Source: Aestuariivirga sp.
GTDB taxonomy: Bacteria > Pseudomonadota > Alphaproteobacteria > Rhizobiales > Aestuariivirgaceae
DNA length: 64,000 nt
Assembly (NCBI RefSeq): GCF_020252395.1
Contig: NZ_JADCDB010000009.1
Span: 1-64,000 of the forward strand
Reading direction: 5' to 3'
Part shown: positions 9,646 through 18,512 of the stretch, piece by piece
Numbering within the stretch: the stretch's first letter is position 1
How the letters are laid out: each line of letters starts with the position of its first letter
Translations under genes and position numbers: made by a program
Notes under the pieces: model-generated
What the model saw: the letters and a program-made list of their open reading frames with translations, nothing else
Database searches by the model: none
What the model was told of the DNA's origin: nothing

Positions 9646-9678
9646 GGAGCCGGCACAGCCCCACCCTGTGCCGGCTCC
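9646..9678. repeat. perfect 13-bp stem hairpin downstream of the cysteine peptidase gene
   Basis: GGAGCCGGCACAG (9646-9658) pairs perfectly with 9666-9678 around a 7-base loop. No T-run follows, so it is not a standard intrinsic terminator. It may protect the 3' end or be a REP-like unit. Flanking CACCCATT sequences on both sides are near-repeats. Confidence 0.7.
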
Positions 9679-9822
9679 ACCCATTTCCGGCCTGCCCAGC
9701 CAGCGGAGTTGCGCGGCGCGGCGCCCGCATCGCCGGGCCGGCGGCAGGCCCTTCCGCGCCATTGCCAAGCCGCAGCGCCGCCGCTAAATTTGTAGGACAA
9801 AAGCCGGAGGGGACGGGTTGCA

Positions 9823-10575
9823 ATGGGTCACACGGGCCAGCGCCGGAGGAAGCCCGCCCGGGGGCCGCAGCGCAAGCCGGGAAGCCGGGTCCACTCCGAA
9901 CTGGCGGCCGGCATCGGCCGGCGCATCCTCGACGGCACCTATCAGCCGGGGTCGCTGCTGCCGAATGAGGCCGAATGGGGCGAGATCTTCGGCGCTTCGC
10001 GCACCGCGGTGCGCGAAGCGATCAAGACGCTCAACGGCAAGGGGCTGCTCGTGTCGCGGCCCAAGATCGGCTCGCGCGTCGAACCGCGCGAGCGCTGGAA
10101 CCTGCTCGACCGCGACGTGATGGCCTGGCACCGCGCGGCGCTGGACGAGCGCACCTTCCTGCTTTCGCTGCAGGAAATCCGCCGCATTCTCGAACCCGGC
10201 GCGGCCGTGCTGGCCGCGCAGCGCCGTTCGCCGCAGCAGCTCGCCGCGCTGGAGAAGGCGCTGGCGGACATGCAGTCCGCCGTAGCCCGCTCCGAAGCCA
10301 TGGTGGCGGCCGACGTGCGCTTCCACCTCGCCCTCCTCGCCGCCGCCAACAACGAGCTGCTGGCGCCCTTCGGCATCGTCATCGAGCAGGCGCTGGCCAG
10401 CATGTTCGCCTATACGACAAGCCATGCAGTGCACCCCGAGCAGATGCTGCCGCTCCACGCGCGGGTGGTGAAGGCCATTGCCGCCCGCGCTCCCGAGGCC
10501 GCCCGGAAGGCGATGACGGAGTTGCTCGACGATACGGATGAGACGCTGGGGGCGGCGGCCGGAGCACAGGCCTAA
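9823..10575 (+). CDS. FadR-subfamily GntR transcriptional regulator
   Basis: A 250-residue regulator. The N-terminal winged helix spans about residues 20-90 ([40 protein letters not shown]). The C-terminal FCD ligand-binding domain is all-helical, with metal-binding residues in [15 protein letters not shown] and [11 protein letters not shown]. Members usually control sugar-acid or organic-acid catabolism genes. No catabolic operon adjoins it, so the target is unknown. A strong ribosome site GGAGGGG precedes the ATG. The stop overlaps the convergent carbonic anhydrase gene by four bases. Confidence 0.92.
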   Translation: MGHTGQRRRKPARGPQRKPGSRVHSELAAGIGRRILDGTYQPGSLLPNEAEWGEIFGASRTAVREAIKTLNGKGLLVSRPKIGSRVEPRERWNLLDRDVMAWHRAALDERTFLLSLQEIRRILEPGAAVLAAQRRSPQQLAALEKALADMQSAVARSEAMVAADVRFHLALLAAANNELLAPFGIVIEQALASMFAYTTSHAVHPEQMLPLHARVVKAIAARAPEAARKAMTELLDDTDETLGAAAGAQA

Positions 10576-11099
10576 GTGGCCTTGAGCCCCTTCGCGAAAC
10601 GCTGCCAGTTCTTGACATAAGTCTCCGCTGAGCGCCTGAGCCTGGCGATAGCGTCCTCGTTGAGTTCGCCGGCGATCTTGCCGGGCTGGCCCATCACAAG
10701 CGAATTGTCGGGAATCGCCTTGCCCTCGGTGATCAGCGCGTTGGCGCCGATGAGGCAGTTGTTTCCGATCTTCGCGCGGTTGAGGATGACGGCGCCCATG
10801 CCGATCAGCGTGTTGTCGCCAATAAGGCAGCCGTGGAGTATGGCCTTGTGGCCGATGGTACAGTTGCGGCCCACGGTGAGCGGCAGGCCCGGGTCGGTGT
10901 GCATCACCGCGCCATCCTGCACGTTGGAATTCTCGCCGATGGTAATGAGCTCATTGTCGCCGCGGATCACCGCGCCGAACCACACCGAAGCGAAGCGCCC
11001 CAATTTCACTTTGCCAACGACGGCGGCTGACGGCGCGATCCAGCAGGCGCCCTCTTCCGGCAGCTCGGGCAAAACGCCTTCGAGCGCATAGACCGTCAC
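10572..11099 (-). CDS. gamma-carbonic anhydrase family protein (hexapeptide-repeat)
   Basis: A 175-residue left-handed beta-helix protein built of hexapeptide repeats. The three zinc-ligand histidines are in MHTDPGL and [12 protein letters not shown], and the downstream repeats ([14 protein letters not shown]) are intact. It resembles YrdA/CaiE/PaaY-type proteins, which are homotrimers; carbonic anhydrase activity is variable in the family. It lies two bases downstream of the DUF3126 gene and ends the cysE operon. The C-terminal helix is typical. Confidence 0.92.
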   Translation of the reverse strand: MTVYALEGVLPELPEEGACWIAPSAAVVGKVKLGRFASVWFGAVIRGDNELITIGENSNVQDGAVMHTDPGLPLTVGRNCTIGHKAILHGCLIGDNTLIGMGAVILNRAKIGNNCLIGANALITEGKAIPDNSLVMGQPGKIAGELNEDAIARLRRSAETYVKNWQRFAKGLKAT

Positions 11100-11101
11100 G
11101 A

Positions 11102-11314
11102 TCAGTCCTCGAGGTCGAAGTCTAGAATGGCCATGGAGAAGTTGTAGGAGAGCTCGCCATCCTCATCGTCGCGGAAGATGACGCCCACGAACTCCTCGCC
11201 GATATAGACTTCCGCCGAGTCGTCCTTCTGCGGGCGCTTCCTGACGCTGATTGCTGGAAGTTCGAACTTGGCGCGCAGGAACTTCGTCAGCTTGGCGATT
11301 TCATCGGGTTTCAA
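11102..11314 (-). CDS. DUF3126 family protein
   Basis: A 70-residue protein that matches DUF3126, a small family of alphaproteobacteria with no known function ([19 protein letters not shown] and [18 protein letters not shown]). It is acidic, soluble and without a signal peptide. It sits between cysE (39 bases upstream) and the gamma-carbonic anhydrase gene (2 bases downstream) in one minus-strand operon. Confidence 0.9.
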   Translation of the reverse strand: MKPDEIAKLTKFLRAKFELPAISVRKRPQKDDSAEVYIGEEFVGVIFRDDEDGELSYNFSMAILDFDLED

Positions 11315-11353
11315 GGGCGGCCTCTCAACAAGGGGACTGCCGCCCGATTAGCC

Positions 11354-12181
11354 CTATTCCGGCTGTGCCGCAACCTGCTCCACATTATGGTCCATGGCGC
11401 GGGCGGGCTCGGTGCAACCGGCATAGCCCACCACCTTGGCGGGCACCCCCGCCACCGTGGTATTGGCCGGCACGTCATGCAGCACCACCGAGCAGGCAGC
11501 GACGCGCGAGCAATGCCCGATCTCGATATTGCCGAGGATCTTGGCGCCGGCCCCCACAAGGACGCCATGGCGGATCTTGGGGTGGCGGTCGCCCGCCTCC
11601 TTGCCGGTGCCGCCCAGCGTGACCCCCTGCATGATCGAGACATTGTCCTCAATGACGCAGGTTTCGCCGATGACGATGTCATGGCCGTGGTCGACCATGA
11701 TGCCCTTGCCGATGCGCGCGGCCGGGTGGATATCGATGGACGTCAGCACCGACAGGCGGCTCTGCAGGTAATAGGCGAAGTCCTTGCGGCCGAGGTTCCA
11801 CAGCGCATGCGCCATGCGGTGCGTCTGAATGGCCTGGCAGCCCTTGAAGTAGAGCAGCGGATCGATATAGCGGTGGCAGGCCGGGTCACGGTCGAAAGTG
11901 GCGATAATGTCGGCGCGCGCGGCGTGGCCAATTTCCGGCTGGGCGTCGATGGCGTTGCGGAAGGCGTGGACGATGAGGTCCGCGCCGATGTCGGCATTTC
12001 CGAGGCGCTGCGCGAGCCGGTGCGCCAGCGCCTCCTCGAAACTGTCATGATTGAGCACGAGCGAGAAGATGAAGCCGCCCAGTGCCGGTTCCTTGCGGGC
12101 GATCTCCTCGGCCTCGTCACGGATGCGGCTCCAGACGGGGTCGAGCTTCCCGACGGACTGGGTCTTGGCGGCCTGACGCAT
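11354..12181 (-). CDS. cysE: serine O-acetyltransferase
   Basis: CysE acetylates L-serine with acetyl-CoA to O-acetylserine, the committed step of cysteine synthesis. The 275-residue protein has the N-terminal helical domain (DPVWSRIRDEAEEIARKEP) and the C-terminal hexapeptide beta-helix. The active-site His/Asp region is GIMVDHGHDIVIGET, followed by TLGGTGKEAGDRHPKI, a CysE hallmark. The C-terminal tail that normally docks CysK is present (extending past AKVVGYAG), though it ends QPE rather than the usual isoleucine. First gene of the operon with DUF3126 and gamma-carbonic anhydrase. Confidence 0.96.
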   Translation of the reverse strand: MRQAAKTQSVGKLDPVWSRIRDEAEEIARKEPALGGFIFSLVLNHDSFEEALAHRLAQRLGNADIGADLIVHAFRNAIDAQPEIGHAARADIIATFDRDPACHRYIDPLLYFKGCQAIQTHRMAHALWNLGRKDFAYYLQSRLSVLTSIDIHPAARIGKGIMVDHGHDIVIGETCVIEDNVSIMQGVTLGGTGKEAGDRHPKIRHGVLVGAGAKILGNIEIGHCSRVAACSVVLHDVPANTTVAGVPAKVVGYAGCTEPARAMDHNVEQVAAQPE

Positions 12182-12284
12182 CGTTGCAACTCCTCGACTG
12201 GGCGGAGACTATACCGCAGCACATGGGATATGGGTATCCCTTCAGCGCATTGTGAAGGTGTCAGCTTGGGCCTAGGCTCAGATT

Positions 12285-13082
12285 ATGACTCCGCTCCCCT
12301 CCCCCAGCCCGCTCGTTCAGTCTTTCATTTACGGTTCAACGGGTTGGATCGTGCTCAACCGCGCCGAACGGCGCAATTCCCTCAATGCCGAGATGTGGGC
12401 GGCGATCCCGCCATTGATGAAATTGCTTGATGAGCACGCTGATGTGCGGTCGATCGTCATCCGCGGTGCGGGGGCGGAGGCCTTCGCCTCGGGCGCCGAT
12501 ATCTCCGAGTTCGGCGAGGCCCGCAATGATGCCGCGGCGGCGGCCCGCTACGAGCAGCTCAACGGCGAGGCCTTCGCGGCGATCCGCGGCGCGTCGAAGC
12601 CGGTGATCGCGCGCATTCAGGGCTACTGCATCGGCGGCGGCCTGGCGATTGCGCTTGCCTGCGACCTGCGCGTGGCTGATGGCTCCGCCGTCTTCGGGCT
12701 GCCGCCCGCCCGGCTCGGCCTCGCCTATCCGCTGGATGGGTTGCGCGACCTCGCCGCCGCCATCGGGCCATCGGCCGCCAAGGAGATGATCTACACCGCC
12801 CGCCGCCTGACGGCGCAGGACGCGCTGCGCATCGGTCTGATCGGCCGCGTGGCGCAGGACATCGATGCCGAAATCGAGGCTCTGTGCGCCGAAATCGCCG
12901 AAGGCGCGCCCCTGACCATCACCCACGCCAAGCGGGCCCTCGACCACGTCACGGGCCGCCCCGGCCACGGGGACGAAGCCGAGATCGCCCGGCTCAGCCA
13001 GCGCTGCTTCGACAGCGCGGATTACATCGAGGGCCGGAAGGCCTTTGCCGAAAAACGCAAGCCGAGGTTCCTGGGCGCGTGA
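12285..13082 (+). CDS. enoyl-CoA hydratase/isomerase (crotonase) family protein without catalytic glutamates
   Basis: A 265-residue crotonase-fold protein with CoA-binding and oxyanion-hole segments (FASGADISEF and RIQGYCIGGGLAIALACDL). True hydratases carry two glutamates, one in GGGxE and one in PEI of the following strand. Here these positions read GGGLAIA and LPPARLG, so both are missing. The reaction is therefore probably not simple hydration and could be decarboxylation, isomerisation or hydrolysis. Divergent from the cysE operon. The C-terminal AFAEKRKPRF tail is typical. Confidence 0.9.
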   Translation: MTPLPSPSPLVQSFIYGSTGWIVLNRAERRNSLNAEMWAAIPPLMKLLDEHADVRSIVIRGAGAEAFASGADISEFGEARNDAAAAARYEQLNGEAFAAIRGASKPVIARIQGYCIGGGLAIALACDLRVADGSAVFGLPPARLGLAYPLDGLRDLAAAIGPSAAKEMIYTARRLTAQDALRIGLIGRVAQDIDAEIEALCAEIAEGAPLTITHAKRALDHVTGRPGHGDEAEIARLSQRCFDSADYIEGRKAFAEKRKPRFLGA

Positions 13083-13190
13083 GTCGGCAGCCTGCCGGGC
13101 CATGCGCCGCGGCAGCATATTCGACATAATGTTGGAAGAAGCTGCCGCTGACCCGGAATTGAAAGGCCAAGCCACCGGCGTGGACTGCAA

Positions 13191-15758
13191 ATGAACGACG
13201 GCCCCACCATCATCCAGCAGTCCTCTCTGCCCGCCGCAGCGCTGCTGGAGCAGCTGCGGAGCTCGCCGGAGGGTCTCAGTGCGGCGGAAGCCGCCGGACG
13301 GCTCACCAGTTGCGGCCCCAACCGCATTGCCCAGCAAGCGCAATCCGGGGTTCTGCAGGAACTCTATGGGCGGCTGAAGAACCCGCTCAACGGCCTGCTG
13401 CTGGTGCTGGCTGGCGTGTCCTGGGCGACTGGCGACCTGCGCGCCGCCATCCTCATATTCGCCATGGTCGTGCTGAGCGTCGGGCTCGCTTTCCTGCAGG
13501 AGCACCGGTCCGGCAAGGCAGCGGAAAAGCTGCGCGCCATGGTGCGCACCCGCGCGACGGTGCTGCGCCGTGGCAGCGGCTGGACGGAGGCCGGCATCGA
13601 AGACCTCGTTCCGGGCGACATCGTGAAGCTGGCGGCAGGCGACCTGATCCCCGCCGACCTGCGCATCCTCAGCGCCAAAACATTGCATGTGAACCAGTCG
13701 GCGCTGACGGGCGAATCCCTGCCCGTCGACAAGTCCGACGCCGTGCCGGACGGCGCCACGCAGGAACCCCTGGCGCTCTCCAACATCTGTTTCATGGGCT
13801 CGAGCGTGATCAGCGGGGCTGCCACCGGCGTGGTTCTGCGCACCGGACGGAACACCCTCTTTGGCGGCATTGCCGGCCGGATCGCCGCGAACCCGCCGCA
13901 GCAGACAAGCTTCGACCGCGGCATCGCGGGCTTCACCGGCCTGATGATCGCATTCATCGTGGCGATGGCGCCGCTGGTCTTCCTCATCAACGGCCTCACC
14001 AAGGGGAATTGGCTGGAGGCCATGCTGTTTGCGCTCGCCGTGGCGGTAGGCCTGACGCCCGAGATGCTGCCCATGATCGTGACCGTGAACCTCGCCAAGG
14101 GCGCCCTCGCCATGGCGGGCAAGCGCGCCATCGTGAAGCGGCTCAGCTCAATCCAGAACTTCGGGGCCATGGATGTGCTGTGCACGGACAAGACCGGCAC
14201 GCTCACCCAGAACAAGGTGATCCTGCAATACCACCTCGACTTCGAGGGCGAGGAAAGCGACCGCGTGCTCGAATACGCCTATCTCAACAGTTACCACCAG
14301 TCGGGCCTGCGGAACCTGATGGACGAGGCGATCCTCTCGCATGCGCGCAAGCCCGAGCACGTGGGCCACATCGCGGCCTTCAGCAAGGTTGACGAAATCC
14401 CCTTCGACTTCGAGCGGCGGCGCATGTCGGTGGTGCTGCGCACGCCGGAAGGCGGGCTGCTGATGATCACCAAGGGTGCGGTCGAGGAGGTGCTCGCGGC
14501 CTGCACCAACTACAGGATCGGCGAGGAGACCGGCACGCTCGACCCGCACCACCTCGAAGATGCCCAGCGCGAGATGGCAAAGCTCAACAGCGAGGGCTTC
14601 CGCGTGCTGGCCATCGCCTTCAAGGAGCTTGCGAGCCCGCTGCCCGTCTATGACGAATCGACCGAAACCGGCCTCACGCTGCTGGGCTATGCCGCCTTCC
14701 TTGACCCGCCGAAGGACACCGCGCGCGACGCCATCGCGCAGCTCCGGGCCGCGGGCGTCGCCGTCAAGATCCTCACCGGCGACAATGACCTCGTCACCCG
14801 TGCGGTGTGCAAGCAGGTGGGGGTCGATGCCGATGACATCCTGCTGGGGCGCGACATTGCGGCGTTGTCTCCGGAAGCGCTCGGCGCGGCGGCGGAGAAA
14901 TGCGCGGTCTTCGCCAAGCTGGCGCCCGAGCAGAAATCCGCCGTCATTGACGCCCTGCGTGGCCGCGGGCATGTGGTGGGTTTCCTCGGCGACGGCATCA
15001 ACGACGGCCCGGCGCTGAAGGCGGCGGACGTCGGCATCTCGGTTGACACCGCCGTCGACATCGCGAAGGAGTCGGCCGACATCATCCTTCTGGAAAAAAG
15101 TCTCACTGTGCTTTGCGACGGCGCCATCGAGGGCCGCAAGGTGTTCGGCAACATCGTCAAGTACATCAAGATGGGCGCGAGCTCCAATTTCGGCAACATG
15201 TTCAGCGTTCTGGGCGCCAGCCTGTTCCTGCCCTTCCTGCCCATGCTGCCGATCCAGGTGCTGACCAACAACCTGCTCTACGACCTTTCGCAGACCGCCA
15301 TCCCGACTGACAATGTCGATGCCGAATACCTGACGGCGCCGCGGCGCTGGGACCTGAGCAACCTCACGCGATTCGTGCTGACGATCGGACCGATCAGCTC
15401 GATCTTCGACTACGTCACCTTTTTCGTGATGCTCCACGTGTTCAACGCCTGGACAGAGCCCGGCCTGTTCCAGGCTGGCTGGTTCGTCGAGTCCATCGTC
15501 ACCCAGACGCTGATCATCCACATCATCCGCACGGCGCGCATTCCGTTCTTTGAAAGCCGGGCCAGCAACCGGCTGATCCTCGCCACGCTTGCCACCACCT
15601 GCATCGGCGCGATCATTCCCTACACGCCGCTCGGCCGCACGCTCGGCTTCCAGCCGCTGCCTGCCCTCTACTGGCCGATCCTGCTGGCCATGGGACTGGG
15701 CTACGCGGTGCTGACCCATATCGTGAAGACGTGGTTCATCCGGCGCTATGGCGTCTAG
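13191..15758 (+). CDS. mgtA: magnesium-translocating P-type ATPase
   Basis: An 855-residue P3B-type ATPase that imports Mg2+ across the inner membrane using ATP. It has the cation-ATPase N-terminus, an actuator domain with LTGESLPVDK, and the phosphorylation site CTDKTGTLTQ near residue 330. The hinge GDGINDGPALKAADVGI lies near residue 605, and about ten membrane helices include the C-terminal six. MgtA-specific segments include NSYHQSGLRNLMD and IPTDNVDAEYL. The 108-base leader shows no M-box I can identify. It ends four bases into the convergent hydrolase gene. Confidence 0.95.
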   Translation: MNDGPTIIQQSSLPAAALLEQLRSSPEGLSAAEAAGRLTSCGPNRIAQQAQSGVLQELYGRLKNPLNGLLLVLAGVSWATGDLRAAILIFAMVVLSVGLAFLQEHRSGKAAEKLRAMVRTRATVLRRGSGWTEAGIEDLVPGDIVKLAAGDLIPADLRILSAKTLHVNQSALTGESLPVDKSDAVPDGATQEPLALSNICFMGSSVISGAATGVVLRTGRNTLFGGIAGRIAANPPQQTSFDRGIAGFTGLMIAFIVAMAPLVFLINGLTKGNWLEAMLFALAVAVGLTPEMLPMIVTVNLAKGALAMAGKRAIVKRLSSIQNFGAMDVLCTDKTGTLTQNKVILQYHLDFEGEESDRVLEYAYLNSYHQSGLRNLMDEAILSHARKPEHVGHIAAFSKVDEIPFDFERRRMSVVLRTPEGGLLMITKGAVEEVLAACTNYRIGEETGTLDPHHLEDAQREMAKLNSEGFRVLAIAFKELASPLPVYDESTETGLTLLGYAAFLDPPKDTARDAIAQLRAAGVAVKILTGDNDLVTRAVCKQVGVDADDILLGRDIAALSPEALGAAAEKCAVFAKLAPEQKSAVIDALRGRGHVVGFLGDGINDGPALKAADVGISVDTAVDIAKESADIILLEKSLTVLCDGAIEGRKVFGNIVKYIKMGASSNFGNMFSVLGASLFLPFLPMLPIQVLTNNLLYDLSQTAIPTDNVDAEYLTAPRRWDLSNLTRFVLTIGPISSIFDYVTFFVMLHVFNAWTEPGLFQAGWFVESIVTQTLIIHIIRTARIPFFESRASNRLILATLATTCIGAIIPYTPLGRTLGFQPLPALYWPILLAMGLGYAVLTHIVKTWFIRRYGV

Positions 15759-16498
15759 GCGAGGAAGGCCAGAACCGCGTCCTTGTAGCCGCGGTCGCCC
15801 ACCGCATTCATGTGGTTGCGGTTGGGAAGCACCACGCCCCTCGCACCCGGGATGGCCTTGACGAGCGTCTCGACATCGCCCGCCACATCGTCCTTTTCGC
15901 CCGCCACCACCAGCACCGGCACGCGGATTGTTGCAAGCTCCTCCACCGTGATCTTCTCGCGCGAGGAGCGGATGCAGGCGGCGAGGGCCTTGAGATCGCT
16001 CTTCGTCTGTTCGGCGAAGATGCGGAAGGCCCTGGCGCCGATGTCGGAAACATCATTGCGCGACGGTGCTTCCAGCGCCTTGGCAATCGCCTCCGCCCCG
16101 CCGACGCCGGTGATCATGCGCGACGCCAGCCCGGCGAAGACGGCGCGTCGCACGCGATTGGGGTGCGCGATGGTGAGGAAGGCCGAGACGCGGGCCCCCA
16201 TCGAATAGCCCATCACGTCGGCCTCAGCGATGCCCAGATGGTCGAGAAGGCGGCGCGCGTCCTCCGCCATCTCTGCGGCGGGATAGCGGGCGCTGTCGTA
16301 GAGCTTCTCGCTTGCCCCGTGGCCGCGGTGGTCGAAACTGACGACGCGGCGGCCGGCCTCGGTGAGCGTCCGAACCCAGGAGGTGTCCCACCAGTTGACG
16401 CGGGCGTTCGATGCAAAGCCGTGGATCAGCAGGATGGGCGGGCCTTCGCCAGCCTCCTGGTAGGCGATCTCCACGCCGCCCGAATTGAATTTGTGCAT
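15755..16498 (-). CDS. alpha/beta hydrolase
   Basis: A 247-residue alpha/beta-hydrolase fold protein. The oxyanion region is LLIHGFASNARVNWW, and the nucleophile elbow is VMGYSMGARVSAFL with Ser near residue 100. The acid and His of the triad are likely in VAGEKDDVAGDVETL and NHMNAVGD. The substrate is unknown; the family includes esterases and C-C bond hydrolases. Overlaps the 3' end of mgtA by four bases and diverges from the zinc-finger gene across 49 bases. Confidence 0.9.
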   Translation of the reverse strand: MHKFNSGGVEIAYQEAGEGPPILLIHGFASNARVNWWDTSWVRTLTEAGRRVVSFDHRGHGASEKLYDSARYPAAEMAEDARRLLDHLGIAEADVMGYSMGARVSAFLTIAHPNRVRRAVFAGLASRMITGVGGAEAIAKALEAPSRNDVSDIGARAFRIFAEQTKSDLKALAACIRSSREKITVEELATIRVPVLVVAGEKDDVAGDVETLVKAIPGARGVVLPNRNHMNAVGDRGYKDAVLAFLA

Positions 16499-16547
16499 GC
16501 CCGCGAGAATATGCTACTTGGCCCTCAAGACAAGCATTTCGAGGATC

Positions 16548-16796
16548 ATGATGGCCGCGGGCGCGACACCCCATTTCCAGAACCAGCAGGGCCTCGCCGT
16601 CATCGAGATCGGCGCGAAGGAATTCATGTGCATCGGTGCACTCCCGCCGTTCGACCACCCGCACGTCTTCATCGACATGGGAGGGGACTCGGAGGCGATC
16701 TGCCCCTATTGCTCGACCCTCTATAGGTTCAACGCGATACTGGGCCAGACTGAGTCGGTTCCCCCCAACGCTCACTGGAACGACCAGGCTGCGTGA
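16548..16796 (+). CDS. zinc-finger (CHCC-type) domain protein
   Basis: A protein of 82 residues with the CHCC zinc-binding pattern: a Cys in EFMCIGALPPF, His in DHPHVFIDMGG and the knuckle AICPYCSTLYRF. Relatives are the bacterial counterparts of the NDUFS6 accessory subunit of complex I, although bacterial members are often simply annotated as zinc-finger proteins. The start at 16548 has GAGGATC in front; an ATG at 16551 is equally possible. The stop is five bases from the likely start of the following GNAT gene, which implies translational coupling. Confidence 0.88.
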   Translation: MMAAGATPHFQNQQGLAVIEIGAKEFMCIGALPPFDHPHVFIDMGGDSEAICPYCSTLYRFNAILGQTESVPPNAHWNDQAA

Positions 16797-16800
16797 GCGG

Positions 16801-17274
16801 CTGACCATCCGCAATTACCGCGACGGCGACGAAGCGGCCGTCCTTGCCGTGCTGCGTGACCTGCAGGCGCATGAGTTCCGGATCTACGACCGCACCCGCC
16901 CGCCGGAAACGATGGGCCCCTGGTACATCGACAGGCTGAAACAAACCACCGGCGAAGGCCGTGGCCATATTCTCGTGGCCGAGGGTGACACCGGCATTCT
17001 CGGCTACGCCTCAATGCTGACCAGGGTTTCGGCGGAGGATGAGAGAGACGAGATTCCCTATACCTATGCCTATGTCGACGACCTGGGCGTGCTGGCCTCC
17101 GCCCGCAGCCGCGGCGTGGGCGCCGCCCTGCTCGACGCCTGCGAGGCGATCGCGCGCGAGGCGGAGCAGCGCTGGATCAGGCTCGGCGTGCTGGCCGGCA
17201 ATGAGCGCGCCCGCAGCTTCTATGCGCGCCAGGGCTATGGCGAGGTCCTGCTGACGCTAGAAAAGAGGCTCTGA
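16801..17274 (+). CDS. GNAT-family N-acetyltransferase
   Basis: An acetyl-CoA-dependent acyltransferase of about 157 residues. The GNAT core is clear: TIRNYRDGDEAAVLAVLRDL, the acceptor strand DDLGVLASARSRGVGAALLD with the pyrophosphate loop RSRGVG, and NERARSFYARQGYGEV. No ATG, GTG or TTG opens the domain. CTG at 16801 (or 16789) gives the expected N-terminus, while the only upstream canonical start, GTG at 16636, would add 55 unrelated residues lying inside the zinc-finger gene. Overlaps the next gene by one base. Substrate unknown. Confidence 0.85.
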   Translation: MTIRNYRDGDEAAVLAVLRDLQAHEFRIYDRTRPPETMGPWYIDRLKQTTGEGRGHILVAEGDTGILGYASMLTRVSAEDERDEIPYTYAYVDDLGVLASARSRGVGAALLDACEAIAREAEQRWIRLGVLAGNERARSFYARQGYGEVLLTLEKRL

Positions 17275-18479
17275 TGGCGGAGAGCCTGTCGCTCGCCCAG
17301 GCCCGCCGCGTGGCTCTGGCGGCGCAAGGCTTCTCCTTCCCCGACCGGACGAAGAAGGTGACCTGGGCTCACATGGCCCCGATGATCCGGCGGCTGAACC
17401 TGCTCCAGATCGACAGCGTCAACGTCGTCACCCGCTCGCATTACCTGCCGCTCTATTCCCGCCTTGGCGCCTATGCCCAGGCGACCTTGGACGAGCGCGC
17501 CTTCGGCCGGAAGAAGCGCGCCCTGTTCGAATGCTGGGCGCATGAGGCGAGCCTTCTGCCGCTGGAGCTTCACCCCCTCACGCGCTGGCGCATGGCCAGG
17601 GCCCGGGCGGGCCAAGGCACCTACAAGGCGATGGACCAGTTCGGACGCGACGAGCGCGGCTATCTCCGTGCGGTGCTCGACTTCGTCACCCGCAAGGGCC
17701 CCACCGTCGCGAGCGAGGTGCCGGGCGGCGGCAAGGCCGAGGGCGGCTGGTGGGGCTGGTCAAAGGGCAAGCTGGCGCTTGAGACGCTGTTCGACCAGGG
17801 CCTCGTCACCACCGCGACGCGCGATGGCTTCGAGCGGCTTTATGACATCCCCGAGCGGGTGATACCGGCGGAGGTGCTGGCGCTGCCCACACCGTCCGAG
17901 GCCAATGCGATCCGCCAGCTTCTGGACCTTTCTGGCCAGGCGCTGGGGGTGGCGAGCGAGATCGACCTCCGCGACTATTTCCGCCTGCCCATTGCGGAAA
18001 CCAAGCGGGCCATCGCCGAGCTGGTTGAAGAGGGCGTGCTGCTCCCCGTTAAGGTGGAGGGCTGGAAGCCTCAGGCCTACCTGCACCGCGATGCTGGGCT
18101 TCCCCGCAAGGCCGGCGGAACAGCGTTGCTCTCGCCCTTCGACCCCATTGTGTGGGAGCGCTCACGGGCTGAGCGCCTCTTCAACTTTCACTACAGGATC
18201 GAGATTTATACCCCTGCCCCACAACGGAAATTCGGCTACTACGTTCTGCCCCTTCTGCATCATGACAGGATCATGGGCCGCGTCTGCCTCAAGGCCGACC
18301 GGCAAGCCGGCGTTCTGCGCGCCAATGCCAGCCACCATGAAGCCGATGCCAACCCGGCAGAGACGGCGAAAGCTCTGGCGGGGGAACTGCAACTGATGGC
18401 AGGCTGGCTGGGGCTTGGGGATGTCGCGGCAGGCCCCTCCGGCAATCTCGCCCGCGCACTGCGGAACGCGCTTCGATAA
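17274..18479 (+). CDS. YcaQ/AlkZ-type DNA glycosylase (winged-helix)
   Basis: A 401-residue protein of the family that removes alkylated bases and unhooks interstrand crosslinks. The catalytic QxD motif is visible in LNLLQIDSVNVVTRSHYL (residues about 44-61). The tandem winged-helix body and the C-terminal beta-rich part (LLSPFDPIVWERSRAERLF) follow. Length fits YcaQ. The ATG shares its A with the TGA stop of the GNAT gene, so the two are cotranslated. An E. coli YcaQ-like role in crosslink repair is inferred. Confidence 0.9.
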   Translation: MAESLSLAQARRVALAAQGFSFPDRTKKVTWAHMAPMIRRLNLLQIDSVNVVTRSHYLPLYSRLGAYAQATLDERAFGRKKRALFECWAHEASLLPLELHPLTRWRMARARAGQGTYKAMDQFGRDERGYLRAVLDFVTRKGPTVASEVPGGGKAEGGWWGWSKGKLALETLFDQGLVTTATRDGFERLYDIPERVIPAEVLALPTPSEANAIRQLLDLSGQALGVASEIDLRDYFRLPIAETKRAIAELVEEGVLLPVKVEGWKPQAYLHRDAGLPRKAGGTALLSPFDPIVWERSRAERLFNFHYRIEIYTPAPQRKFGYYVLPLLHHDRIMGRVCLKADRQAGVLRANASHHEADANPAETAKALAGELQLMAGWLGLGDVAAGPSGNLARALRNALR

Positions 18480-18512
18480 GAAGCAGGTCAGGCGTAAGAC
18501 ATCATCTCCCTG

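Noticed and set aside
13083-13190. Mg2+ riboswitch (M-box) before mgtA
   Set aside because: The leader is only 108 bases and no M-box core motifs could be recognised.
14148-15719. A 523-codon open frame on the minus strand
   Set aside because: Antisense to mgtA and of the same low-complexity character; not a gene.
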